From Sclerurus mexicanus (lineage: Eukaryota; Chordata; Aves; Passeriformes; Furnariidae): a stretch of 64,000 bases of DNA. The notes below the pieces were generated by a model. That model saw only the letters and a program-made list of their open reading frames with translations, made no database searches and was not told the origin of the DNA. The stretch lies in the NCBI GenBank assembly GCA_013396755.1, contig VWZF01005175.1, positions 186,001 through 250,000 of the forward strand, written 5' to 3'. Positions within the stretch are counted from its first letter, which is position 1, and each line of letters starts with the position of its first letter. A program made the translations under genes and the position numbers. Positions 1-13,738 of this stretch are shown in pieces.

Positions 1-2068
1 TCACATATAAAACCAAAACCAAAGCAAAAGATGAAAAAACAAGAAGGCAGGAAAGGCAAGGAAAATACAGAAGAAAAAAAATAAATAATTGGTGCTTGAG
101 AAAGTGCTAAAGGGAAATAAAGTGGGGAAAATTGGACAGCTGAAAGAGAGGCAACTCTTGAACCTAAACAAAATGGCTTGGACTGCATGTGATCAGTGTC
201 TTGGTTCTAAACCATTTATCAGGGTGTAACTACGCATGGTGGGTACTGGTTTAGATATCGGCCTGTTCTGTTAAGCAATCTAAATATTTGGGGATGTTTA
301 TACAAACATTAAAAGGCAGGAGTTACTAATTATCAGCAAAACAGTGGCTCCGTTCTTGTTAGAGGCATGTGAATCTCTCTCTCCTTTCATCTTTATTTAC
401 CCTGATTTTTTTCCTAATTTAAAGACTACATACACATTAAACATTCAACTATCTTGTAATGGTGTTTTGCAGAATTAAAAGTGTCAACACTGTAAGAATT
501 GAATTATGTTTCAAGATGGGAAGCAGTAGTTTGAAGATGAGTAAGTCACTTCTCCACGTAACAGGCAACAAACAACATAGATCAGAGAAGTGGTTTAATC
601 ATGATCACCAAAATATAGGCACTTCAAGAGAGTTGTTACTATCTCTTATTTCTGGTGACATCCAAAGCTACCTAACTGGCAGCCTGCCTTCAGTAGGTTG
701 TTCTATGTGTAGCACAGAAACAAACAAAATGTGACCCAACAGCAATAAGAATACTGAAATAAAAATGATGGGATGGTGAGAAATGGAAAAGCCCCTTCCC
801 TCCCTCCCAACACCTCCCCCTTCAAAAGGAAAAGTGTAGGCTATAGAAGAAAACTTGCAAAATAAATGTTAGAAACATATTTACTTTGAGGGATCCAACT
901 CTACTAGCAACTCCTTTGCTTTCATCCGGCCGTCTAATTTGCTACAATGGGGGAAGATGGGTAAAAAAGACAGAAGAATAAAGAAAAAGTGAACTTAAAA
1001 AAATTTCCACACAATCAGTTAGCAGTACATGCAAGACATCAATTTGACTCTCTGAGACACCTCTAGAGGACAAAGACACAGACTCTAATTTCCGAAATAA
1101 ATGACGCTCCATCATGGCATTTTAAACTTGCTTTGCTGATCACTTTTATCTCAATACATTACCAATCTGGCACATAAGTTGCATGCTGAATTCACTAACA
1201 TTTTTGAAAGAACACATGTTACTTATCTGATTTGGATATTGAGAATAATGACGTTCTAAAACTCTAACTGAAGAAAAACCCACCCGATACCTTCTACAAA
1301 TCATATGATCAGAGTGTGCTGTCACTGGGAGCCTGCAAGTATCATGACTGATACTTGACAGAATGTAATACAGATTCCTATTGACCCAGGCCTAGAGATT
1401 TTAGCCACTGCTATCAAGATTCCCAGTTAAAAATTATGCTGCCCAACCAGAAAATTTTAATGCCAGACCAACATTAGATTTTTATTTTAAATATACCACA
1501 TACATAATCTTCAGCATCTCCTACCTGATTACCTTTCCTTTATTATATACATTTTTTCCTATATGATGCAGAGTATGGAAGAAACAAATGAGGTAGTGGC
1601 TCAAAAGGCTTCGTGTTGTCAGAAGCATGTAAAATAAAACATTCATTTACAGCAAAACTTCTTTGTGGAACTGCTGAATCTGGTAAACAAATGTCTTTTA
1701 CTGATAAATTGAACTTTGTTGTGTAATTTGAAGTAGAGAAGACAATAAAAATCACTTTAGAAATATCCTTCTAGTCTGAGCCGAGACTGACCTGAGAGTT
1801 TTTATTACCTGATGGTTGTTTCACAGCTTAAGGAAAACAAAATCCCACACAACTGAGGTGAACCCTTTCAAACCACACTGTTTTTTGTTTAAGAAATCTC
1901 ATCAAGGAAGCCCAGGACTGAATGAACCACAGAAATTCGACTATGCTTTTTGCTCTCTGGAGCACACTAGCAGAGGCACAAGTTGAATTGTCCTGTTTCT
2001 TTTTACCTGACCATGCGAAACGGAGAAATTCCTACTCAAAAAACAGTCCACTGAATGTTGTGTTTTGC

Positions 2069-2081
2069 TTTTTTTTTTTTT
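2069..2081. repeat. Poly-T run (13 nt)
   Basis: Thirteen consecutive T on the plus strand; no associated element recognised. Confidence 0.95.
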
Positions 2082-5000
2082 AATTGCATTTGATTCTCAA
2101 GAAAACAGTACAATTAAGCAATATATTAACAATTTCAGTATTTAGTTCTGATAGGATGTCCATTGGCAAAATACACTGGAAATATTTATGGTAATTGTTG
2201 CTGTCCTTCCCTGGTCTTTTGGCACTAAAATGACATCTGATTGGAAGTCTCAAGTGAAACACCCACATTACTGTTATCATGGGACTCCAAGTAAATCTCC
2301 AATCAATTCTAGTGCACTAAGGAGAAACTGTCATTCATAAATAAAATATGTCTCCCTTAGAAGACAAATTCAATTAAAATATATGCAGTTGCAATCTAGT
2401 TGTTATATATTTCTTAACTGAGAGGAAAAAAGGAAACCTCAATTGGGGAAAAAAACATCCTTATCTGAAAACATCAGCAGTTGGGCTGAGGTACTACTAG
2501 TTCCAGATAACATGACAGAGTCCACTAGAATCCCAATTCACCTTATCAATTTGAAACTTTTTTCAAAAATAATGTATTTAGTTTTGTTTTGAAAAATGAG
2601 AACTAGAAGAAAAATTCTTCTAATCTCACAGAATAACATGGAACCAGTCATTAGGAAAAATGCTACATAACACAGAAACCTGAGGAGAAGTTGCAGGTGG
2701 CAGCAATATGCACTGCACTTCAGGGAAAAGCTTTTTCTCCTGTTACTCCCCAGCATGGGTAGTGCAGCTGCTCAAGCTGTGCTGAAGGTTTAGGATTCAC
2801 TCAGAAATGAGACTGGAGATATTACAGGTGCATATAACTGATATTATTTACTCCTTCAAAGTATATATATAGAAATACATACACAGTGCGTATGCTGCAA
2901 GCAAAGAAGTTATAAATTGCAAGGAGATAGCCTAAGATCACCTCTTGTTTTACATCCATGGCACAGTTAATATACATGGCAATGTGTTTTCTACAGGAAT
3001 CTCGCAGAGTGCAACTTGAATGCTTCTCAAGGGATGAATCAGTGTTACATGATTATTGCAGAAACTATACTACATCTGTTCTGGGAATTAAATAGGGTAT
3101 TGCCAGGAAGGGAAGGTAGGAATAAAAAACAGGGTTTTTTTTTTCACAGCAAATACTACAGAAAGGGATTCAGATATATCCTTATCTTTGTCTGGTATAA
3201 TCCTGTATCATGATCTAGAAGTTGACTGATAAAGTACTAATTCAGAAAATGGCATGGATTATACACTCCTTGTTTTTCAGAAACTCAGCTAGACACAAGA
3301 ACCCCAACACAGATGAACACCTGTAGCTATAAAAGATTACAATGAAAGATGCATGTGTTCTAAATCAAAAGCATCTACACCATAACACAAGCTAAATAAG
3401 TGGATTAAGAGATGAGGCAGGAGCAACACCAGGTAGTTACCAGCAAAATGTTACCTGAAAGACATGAGAGTTTTGGAGCACTCTGAAGGTGGCGAATGAA
3501 GATACTCAATGCAATGAAGAAAGAGAGGTGCTGTGCAGGGAAACTAGCCCTGAGAGTTAAGATAAATGCATTCTGTTCACACCTGTTTCTTATTCACAAG
3601 GGAATCATAGGAGGAGTTAATAGCTAAAGATTAGCCACAGGTGTCCCTATCCTGATATCTGAAAACAATGTGGAGTTACACCTGGAGTAGAATGAGATAG
3701 GAAGCCAGCGGAAGAAAACTTAGGAAGCAGGGAAACCAGAACCAAAGGGTGAACAAAGAGGAATGCTCAAATATACTAAATGGACTTGGTAGAAGATGAG
3801 TGAACTGAACATATTTTCTAAGCACAAGACTCACATACTTATTTCATCATTATTCTTCTACCTTCTACTTAACAGAGCACATGAGAAATGCACCTGTTTA
3901 TCTTCATCCTTGATTTCATTCCAGAAAAAAAGATTTAAAAAGCCTCATCTTAAATACATATCTAAACTAGCAGTTATTATAAAGAAAGAACAGCTCTGAA
4001 CAACTAGCTAATCTGAGACTCTGCCTTTTGTTAGATTTATTTAAAGGAATAGCTCCACAACAGGAGAAACAGCCTCAAATTCTTAACACTATCTATCTTA
4101 GAGTCCTTCCCCCTTCTCATAATATACTCTCTTTGGACTATTCTAAAGTCTCCCTGATTACAGCCTGACAAAGACATTGGAATGTTTCAGGACCTAAAGC
4201 TTTCAGAAATGTTTTCCCATCCACGTTCACCAAAAAGCCAAACCTCTGTCCGACCTTCTTCCAAAATCCTGCCCAATACATACACGGTTCATAATGACAA
4301 CACCTTTTGGATACGATCGATTTAGTAAATTCTGCAACACTCACAATGGAAACTCTTTGCAGCAGTAATTAAAAAAGAAGTCAAGCACCTTATTCAATGG
4401 CCTGGGCACGCAATGTTGGAAGCACGATAATCAAAAATGAGAGATTATACTACACAGCATCCGAAACAAGTTCAGATTATTTGCTGTACACATAAGAAAA
4501 ACATAACTTCTCCCACTTGATTAATACTGCAGAGATCAACGATGAACGGTGAGGAAAGACAAAATATAGAAGAAAAACAATGGGATAAGTCTTCAGTTCA
4601 GGTTACAGAGATGGTCTGTGATTCAGTGAAAAGGTGGGTGGATGTATAAAAGGAAAAACAAAGAGCTTAATATATTCTATAATGCTGCAGCAAATCAATT
4701 TATTTTAAGTTAAAAATGCATTACGCATAACTTTACATTCATGTATGAAAAACAGACTTGTACTTGAAGGTATTTATTTTTGAGCTTTTAGGTCAGAAAA
4801 ACACCAATTAAATGGGGCTTCCTAAATAAACTGGGAGTACTTTCAAACAAAGGGAATATAGGTTTCTATACAAGAGAATACATTCTCAACCAACAGATAT
4901 ATTCGTGCCTGTGCGTTATACTGCAGTATAGTATAAAAGTTTCATCAGGGTTGCTGCACTTCTTGATAACGGTAAACCTACAAAAGCATAATGTACATGA

Positions 5001-8000
5001 ATGCTAATGAATGCCAATAAAACATCATTATCATACCATCACAAATTTTGTTCACACTACCCACAATGTTTTCTTTTTAAATGGGCACTACTACTTACAC
5101 TGTTCCATGTGCAGACAAGGGAATAAACACAGTGCAGGTGGAACAATCAGTGGTAGAAAGTAATGCCATTTTCTTGCAGTTTTGAAGTTGATATCATCAC
5201 TAGATCAAATGCTTTGTTGACACACGTAGGGGCAAAGATAATGTAACCATGTCCTTACACAAAAGACTTGGTAATACACTGGGTATCTTACACCAGCTTA
5301 CTTCTTCAAAAATATCTATTGATGTCAGCGAAACTTAATGGTCAGAAATAAAATCCAAAAGTTGGTAGGTAAAATGCAGTCAGGGAAAGACAGACTACAA
5401 TAAATACAAACACTACATAGTATGTCTCCATTTGTAGTGACTTATGTCCTGAGTGTCATTAAACTGGAGATCTGGGCACATGAGAGCTGGGTCCTCACTT
5501 TGGCTGTGCAGTCAACAGTTGCACAACCCTCCTGCCCCACAGCTGGAGGTTCCCAAACCCTTCTACGGGCTCAAGCTGCCTTTCAGCCTTTCTTCCTGAC
5601 CACAGCCCTTTGTCTTCTCAAAATGCCAGTGCTGCCTCCTGCTGCCAGCTATTTCCGACTCTTCTTCAAACCTCTCCAGGCCCTGCAGCCTCATCACTCA
5701 AGAGCCACAAATACTGCTTTGCTTTGCTTTAGACCTTTACCACACAACCTTTGCATCCAACTTCTCCTCAGTTCAGTACTTTAAATCCTCATCAGACCTG
5801 TTGGAACACTTTTTCACTGTCTGCTGACACAGTTTGTTCTCTTTAAACATTTTTAGACATTAAGCCAGATCCTATCAAAGATACCTTGGTGGTCACGGTA
5901 AAAACTGTTGCACGAATGAAGTCACTTAGAAGTGACCTGATGGTGGGACAGGTAAGTTACAGAGCAAACCAGCCCTCTGGTGGGGTTATAAAGTAAGTGT
6001 TCGCTCTCTTTGACCGCTTCTAGTAGCAAAATTAAGGGAGAGATGTTTGCAGTGGGACTCAGTGTAACAAGGAAGATCTCATCTTTCTGAAAAGAGATGA
6101 GCCAGTGAGACTTTAGAGGGAAAAGTAAAGCTTTTTGAGGACAAGTGTATTTAAGACTTGTTCTCAAATATATGTAACAGCCTGTACGTGTTTCGAAAAT
6201 CTGGTCACATGCATTTCCTCACGTTTACACATCCTGAGGAGTTCAACTGTAAACGGGGAGCGGAAGGGTTGGTAAGGATACTGGAAAAGGGTGTAACCAC
6301 TAAAGCCATAGGAAACCATTCAAGCCTGAGAGGACCTCGGAAAACGAAGTCAAGGTGGGAAGATCTGGGATTCAATTCATGCTGCAGAAGCTTAAAACAA
6401 TATGACCTTTAAGTGGCTAAGTACTAACAATAAGCTGGGACGTGACCAAGGTCAACCTTTGCCCATACTGACAGTGCTGTTCAGTGAAACCACTGTCCAA
6501 GGAGGCTGCCTAGCAAACTTCATAAAGCAAAGTGTTGCGAAGAACTGCTGTGCCAATACATATGAACTCCTTGCTCAAAGGCACTCCTCAAGCTTTGAAA
6601 AACTATTTACAAAAGAAAAAAAAGCAGTCAATTAACTAACTGCAACTAATGGTGCAAACTTGAAAACAGCCAACAGCTGTTTTGAAATCTTGCCAAACCT
6701 GTTACTGTTTCTTACAGAATGATTTCCTCCAATCTACTGTAGCATAATCAAGTGGGAGGCGCCATTTCCAACACAGTCATTGGAGAGAAATATGTTCCAA
6801 ATGCAAGCGCTTTGAACGCCTCACCTTAAGGATCCCTAATTTGTCATAGATTTTTTCCATAAATACCTTCCTACAGTCTCCAACAGTGTTAGCTTAAATA
6901 AAAAGCGACATACTGAAATGTATGCAGATTTCAGTAAATGTAAATATCAATAAATGCCTACAGAATTTCTTGTCCAATGATATGCAACCATAGTGTGAAA
7001 GGGATCAGAAATAGAGCCATTCCCACTCCTTTCAAACAAGCAAACATACTGCTGAAACCTAACTAAAGAAATCAAATTCTGCCCTATTCATAAAATGCCC
7101 CTTTTAAAGAGACAATACATATTTTGCCTTTTAAAATAAAACTAAATGGGTGAGGAAAATCGAGGCAGTTAATTTCAGATATTAAAGATAATTTTGAGTG
7201 TAACAAAAACGAGGATTCATTTGGATCATCGTCATTACTAATAATCATCAGAACATATTCTAACACCAAATCCTGAGGCATCAGAGGATGGAATAATATC
7301 TTCATGGTCATACAATTTTGAACTCACATTTTAACATGTCATCAGAATTTTGTCATAATTTGTGCTGCTACAGTTTATTAATTCTGCCAAGTCAGAAATG
7401 TAGAAAAAAATTAAATACTATTTGCTTATACAATCTCTTCAAGAAGCAAACAGAATGAGTTAAACTGGTTGCTGATGTTCAAAATGGGACAATCTCCTGA
7501 AGCACTATAGTGCCTTCTCCCTTTTCCTGTTGTAGAAAATTCAAACAGGATGAACAATCTTTGATTAATATTTTACTAAACAAAAAGTGGCACAACTCAA
7601 TAAAAATTTTCTCAAACACAGGCAATGCACTTGGCACATACTAAATACAGAACTGGATACAGAACAGGATAAGCATTGACCTAAGCCTTACATGGTTTTA
7701 TTTGCAAAATAAAGGCCTTCTAACACCCATTGTGAGAAAGGAGGTAATTAGAGGGGTAAGCAGACAGAGAAGTTGAATTTAACAGGATGAACTCTATTAA
7801 CAAATTTAGAACGGCTGTTTATGAGAATGCTGGACAAGCGATTGCAACAAACATTCTTTAGATTCTAAAAACCATTACCTTTTCCATCACGTTTTTCCCT
7901 CATTTCCTAGCACTGTTTCTTGATGCTTAGTAATTGTAAAATTTAACAGGGCTACTTAATGGAATAGACTTGGGATGCTAGGGATTTCAAAAAGGCTTTC

Positions 8001-11000
8001 AAACCCCTCCAGATAAATTTACTTCACCTAACTACTTAATGATTACTGTTCATTTCAGGTACTCTGAACTGTCATTTACTGCACTTAGATAGAGTAGGAC
8101 CACGCCAAAGAAGTACAGTGGCATTAACTTACTGCATGCACCTTCCTCTGGTATGGTTACACAGTAGGCTGTAAACATGTGCAGAGGTTTGGTTTTTTTA
8201 TAAAAACAATCATCCTGAGCACTAGAGAGGCACAGACTGAGGATTACACACATCAATAGGTAGAAGCAAGAACATTAGGCCACATACCAAATTCTCCTTT
8301 TCCAGCCAGGAAATAAGGCACGGGAACTTGGCAGAAGAATGCTACAGAGAAAGCATCTTGTACGTTTTTCTAAAAACCTTCTGGGAAATACTTGCTAAAT
8401 ATAGCTACAGTACAAAGACCTGGATAATCGAGATGATATAAGTACATACCAGACATATGAAACTCTCAAATGCTGCTAGCAATTGCTCAGGCTAACTCCT
8501 AAAAGAAACTGCCTTGTCTTTTCTATCTTGGGAAAGACAAAAAAAGATGAATGACTATGTTCACACTTGATGCGTTGCTGTACTGTCTTACAGATGCAAG
8601 GGTAACATGATCCTGAGAACTAGCTTCTGTAAAAGAAAAAGCTTATCTGCTTGGCTAAAAGAGATACCAGAAATGATACCTTGTTATGAAAGAGCTATTA
8701 CAAAAAAATTCTCCAAATTGAGATAAGGTTTATATCTCCCATGCCTTGTAGAATGCGCCTTGTAAGTGCCATGCAAAACCAGACAACGACATGCACATAT
8801 TTTAGAGTAAATAGTTTCTATGAGCCTTGCATGGGGCTCAATCTCTTTTCAGATAAACAACTTTTGGATAAATGAACTTTTGGATAGTTGCTTTACTTTT
8901 CACAATAGATCAAGAATGACTTTGCATACTATAATGAAATCGCCTGATTGCTTGACTCCATGATGATAGGTATGCTCTAAAAGGAGAAGTATTTTTAATA
9001 CAGATGCAACAAATCCAAAGTGATCAGGTACTCAATTCAAACAAGACTGATCTGGAAAAATACACTTCTCTGTATCAACAGATAAAAGTTTCATCCACCA
9101 AAGGCAACAAATGACCACCTTTCATCAGCCCTTTGCAGAAGTACCACTCTGACTTCAGTTCACAGCACTTCATGCGGCTTCTGGGCATACCCAGTCTGTA
9201 AGACAAGACAACCTAAAGTGGTTTACTTAGCAAAACAAAGAACTGAGACACTAAGAGATAATGCTGAAATGATACAAAGCAGCTTTAGATAAAGAGAGCA
9301 CAGTACCATGAGAAAATCTAACATATTCAAGAGATGGAACCAGATGGAGAGACAAATATTCCATCAACTGTCAGCTCCTGAAGAGTATGAAAGGCAGATT
9401 CAACACTGACTTAATGGATCCTGGCGTAAGAAGGTTGATAGAGAAGTTGTGAAGAACGTTGTGGCTGGTGCCCCACATCCTCTCCATCCTTTTGGGCATT
9501 CCTGACCAGAGCAGGTGGGTACACACATATGGATGCTGAACAGACTACTGAATGCATGTATCTCTGTGCTCTTGAGCACATAGATATGAAAGGGTGAATT
9601 AAATCCTTTTTGGTTTACAATGCATCACCTATCTCTCCTATAGTAGCTGGCACTGAACCTTACAGCATCATTAAATCATTTAGTCTAATAAGAAAGAAAC
9701 AACTAGAAGATTGTTCATCCTTACAGGCACACTTTTAAATTTTCTGATTATTTTATCAAAAAAGAATATAGCAGTAGGTGATGTGGATTCTTTTTTATGT
9801 CAATAGGCAGTGAAGGAACAGAAGCAAGCCTTCCCATACCTGAGCTGTTCATTAAGATCAGGGTAATATGTGAATAGACTACAACACTAAAGAAGAAGAG
9901 CAGAAGAAAATCAAGTTCCTACAATCAGAACTTATGACTGTATGAAAATTCAGCCTATAAGATGCACAGGTTTACTCTTGAAACCACTTTTTATAAAAAA
10001 GATTAAGTCAATTGGCCTAGGTAATAGGAACTAACATCCCCAAAGAAAGAAGAACGGAGATGGAAAGTCAATGTTCCTCCAAGAGGCCAACTCCAGCAAG
10101 GCATCAAAATGATCCCCAGGTGCCAACAAACTCAACAAGCATTGGTGAAAGACCAGAACTAGATATAATGAAAATGGAGCTTGCAAACAATTCTGTAGAG
10201 GTGCATTCACAGTAATTTCTAATTGAAGACACCGGATGAAAGACGCATGTAACTACATTGCTGTTGGGGAAAAAAAACAAAACCATCAAACCAACCCAAA
10301 AAAACCTCATCTTGCATTACATCAGAATTCAACACAGAGATTTGTTTTGGATAGGAACTGAAAAGGTCTTGATAAGGAAACTAACATGAGAAGGATGCAT
10401 ATCTTTTCCTTTTCTTAAGGAAATGACAAACTGAAGTTCTGAAAATTTGAAGAAAAACACTTGGCCTTTGAAAACAGGGTAGTAAGAAATGAAAATTCTT
10501 GCTCACAAGGTTAATTGAAAAAAAACATTTGAAGGAGGAACTGACAAATCGATGCAGCATAAGCATACAGAGATTAGAACTGAAGCAATGCATCTGTGAG
10601 CCACGATGTATGTAGTGAAAGATTATTCTCTTCTGAAGGGATACACATGCAGAATAGTTACCACGTGAAAAAAAGAACTATTTCCAGGGAAAGACTGAGA
10701 AACTTTTTCTGACATGTTTGGAAGTTTCACTAGATTCAGGAAAAGAATGAAGTTCTGTAGCTTAATAAAATACCACCTGGTTACTAAGAAAGAGAAACGT
10801 AAGGATACTTTGCACATTAGAGCTTCTTCGTATGATTCAATATATAACAGATCTGAAAACTAGCTGATTCTATGAATGCAAGAGCTCTTCTGGATGTTCT
10901 GGATCTGATGCCCATTCCCAGCTGCTCTATCATCCTTCTTTAAATCTTCTATAAGCAGTTCTTCTGCATGAGTAAGGGAAGGGAACTGGATTTTGGCACT

Positions 11001-12857
11001 GCTACACTATTTAATACTGACTCCAGTTATCAATAAATATGGTACTACTTGAAACACAGATATTCAATAAATAAAGCTGAGTCAAAGAAGTACTTCCACT
11101 GAAATTTAATGTTCAGCTCGCACTTGATCCCAGTCTTTATTCTTCATCTCCAGAGACTTCTTGATGGGTCTATTTTGGTACTAACAAGAAAACCCTAAAA
11201 GCGTACCCCTGTAGCTTTTGACCTTCCTACACAGTGAATCTTTGATTTTGGAAAGGATTTTAGTACCTTTGCTTTTATTATTTATGATGTATTTGAGGGG
11301 TTTTTGATATCCTAAGCACACTCTTTCTTTCTCAGTTACAACGTCTCACTTTTGAAGCTGCAGTATGTTGTTAACTAACAAACCAGGGTTTGTAACCAAA
11401 ATGTAAATTAAAAATAAGACTTGCTAGGGATCAATTATCCACGTGTTTTGCCAGCACAATACAATTTAAACAATGAGGGGAAAAGTCAATGATTATATGA
11501 AAATATTCTAGTATCTTAATTAGCAATTGATATGAAAACCAGTGCTGTAGTGTATTGAGAAGAACCAAGGGGGAAATAGTAGATCGGCGTGTGTTAGCAA
11601 GCGGGATTCCTCATCTTGAGGCAACTCTGGCTACTCTGTGCTCCAATATGCATTCTCTCAGCATCTCCTTTTACTAAATATAATCTTCACTAATCCTAGA
11701 ATGTGCATTAAAAATTTTAGAGGAAATTAAATCCAGAAATAATCATGAAAACATCAGAATTTTTAGCAGGATCAAATACCTAACTACACCTGTGTGTATT
11801 TTCACAAATAAAAAACCAAACAAGAAACTCGTGCAGTGCTTGGGGTGTGATTTCTCCTACATAGATGATTCTAACAATTTAAAACATCCTTTGCACTTTT
11901 CCATGGTCCTCAACAGCTGTGCCAAAGCACTTGCTACTTACTCAAGGAAGTTCCTAGGTAGGAGAGACTTCAGCACATGTAAACTCGATAAATAAAAAGG
12001 AACCAAACATCACTTGGAAATTTAGTGTATGTGTTCCAGCTTTAAAATATATTTACATACTTGCTCTGTTGCTTTCACCTTGATGGCCACAATAAGAAGA
12101 AATAGTAAGAATCAAGACAAAAAAAAAATGCACTCAAATGTACACAAAATATCTACACTATGGATAAAACTACAGTTTGTCAAAACATGTCTTGAACAGC
12201 ACCTTATTATTAACTAAGAATTTCTGGTAAGTGTCCTGATCTTTCTTCTACTGAAAAATACTATTTCTACCAAAAAATTAGTAACAATAATTGAAAAAAC
12301 ATCTTCCCAACTCCACCTGCTGCCATCTGCTAATGTCATTACTTCACATAGCAGTTGTATATTGAAAGTCACAACACTAGACTGAAAACATAAATCATAA
12401 TTTGGTTTAGTACAAATCTGTAGCTCTTCTGACTCTGTGGATGTTAAAGTACACATTCAGCATTAAATCTGTGGTTCATGACAGGTAGTCATCATTTTTC
12501 ACTGGAAGCAAGCACAAGAAATGATTGAAATAATAAGATATTTTTTTGTCACAGAAATAACTCTCATCAGTCTTTTATTTTTTAAAAAAAGTTTAATGTA
12601 TTTTTTTCTAGGCTATTTCATTTCAGAAATTCTCTGCAACTGAAACATTTACATAAATTACAAGTATCCTACTTTTTACATTGGGAGTATTAGGTCTTTA
12701 GATGAATGTCCACTTCTGAATGACAAAGACAACAGTTCTTCAAAGAAGACAGTAAGTTCCAGAAAGTGATCAACTAGCAGAATTAAATGTACTGTGCTAC
12801 AAAGAAGGTGTGGATGGATGGAGCAGTGGACGGATGGGATGACCTGTGACTGGAGTG

Positions 12858-13738
12858 GCATTTTAGATGGTTACAAGCTCTTCAGGAGGGATAGACAGGG
12901 CAGAAGAGGCAGAGGGGTGACATTGTAGTTATAGAAGGGTTAGAATGTATGGAGCTCCCAGCTGGCAATGGCCCAATTGAGAGCCTCTGGGTAAGAGTCA
13001 AGGGGCAAACAAATAACGTGGATGTCATCATGGGAGTCTGCTATAGACCTCCCAGCCATGGAAAGGGACCTGGGGGTCCTGGTGGATGGCAAGTTGAATC
13101 TGAGTCAGCAGTGCCCTGGCAGCCAGGAGGGCCAACCCTGTCCTGGGAGGCATCAGACACAGCATCGCCAGCCAGTCGAGGGAGGGGATTGTCTTGCTCT
13201 ACTCTGCACTGGGGCGGCCTCACCTTGGATGTTGTGGGCAGTTTGGGGCACTGCAATATAGAAAAGATATTAAGGTATTAAAGTATCCAAAGGAGGGCAA
13301 CGAAGATGGTGAAGGGCCTTGAGGGGAAGCCTTGTGAGGAGTGGCTGAGGGTGCTTGGTGTGTTCAGCCTGGAGGAGACTGAGGGGAGATGCCATCACAG
13401 TTTACAACTTCCTAGTGAGGGGAAGACGAGGGGCAGACACTGATCTCTTCTCTGTGGTGACCAGTGACAGGACCCAAGGGAACGGCCTGAAGCTGCATCA
13501 GGGGAGATTTAGGTTGAATATTAGATAGAGGTTCTTCCCCCAGAGGGTGGCTGGGCACTGGAACAGGCTCCCCAGGGAAGTGGTCACAGCACCAAGCCTG
13601 ACAGAGCTCAAGAAGTATTTGGACAATGCTCTTGGGCACATGGTGTGACTCTTGGGGCTGGTCCTGTGCAGGGCCAGGAGTTGGATTCAATGACCCTTGT
13701 GGGTCCCTTCCAGCTCAGCATATTCTGCGGTTCTGAGA
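12858..13738 (+). mobile_element. CR1 LINE fragment, internally rearranged
   Basis: A dead CR1 non-LTR retrotransposon copy, antisense to GPHN. The left part (about 12858-13050) encodes pieces of the ORF2 endonuclease domain: DGYKLFRRDRQGRRGRG, then IESLWVRVK and GVCYRPPS. At about 13045-13060 the reading frame shifts and the sequence jumps to the C-terminal part of ORF2 (RDLGVLVDGKLNLSQQ), so the reverse transcriptase core is missing. The right part follows the usual CR1 3' region (FSLE-like segment, NRLPRE-like segment, then GTGGGTCCCTTCCAGCTCAG) and ends in a mutated tail, ATTCTGCGGTTCTGAG. Frameshifts and stops throughout exclude activity. Confidence 0.88.

Noticed and set aside
12949..13281. 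Open frames of 110 and 79 codons
   Set aside because: Fragments of CR1 ORF2 in different frames, not a host gene.
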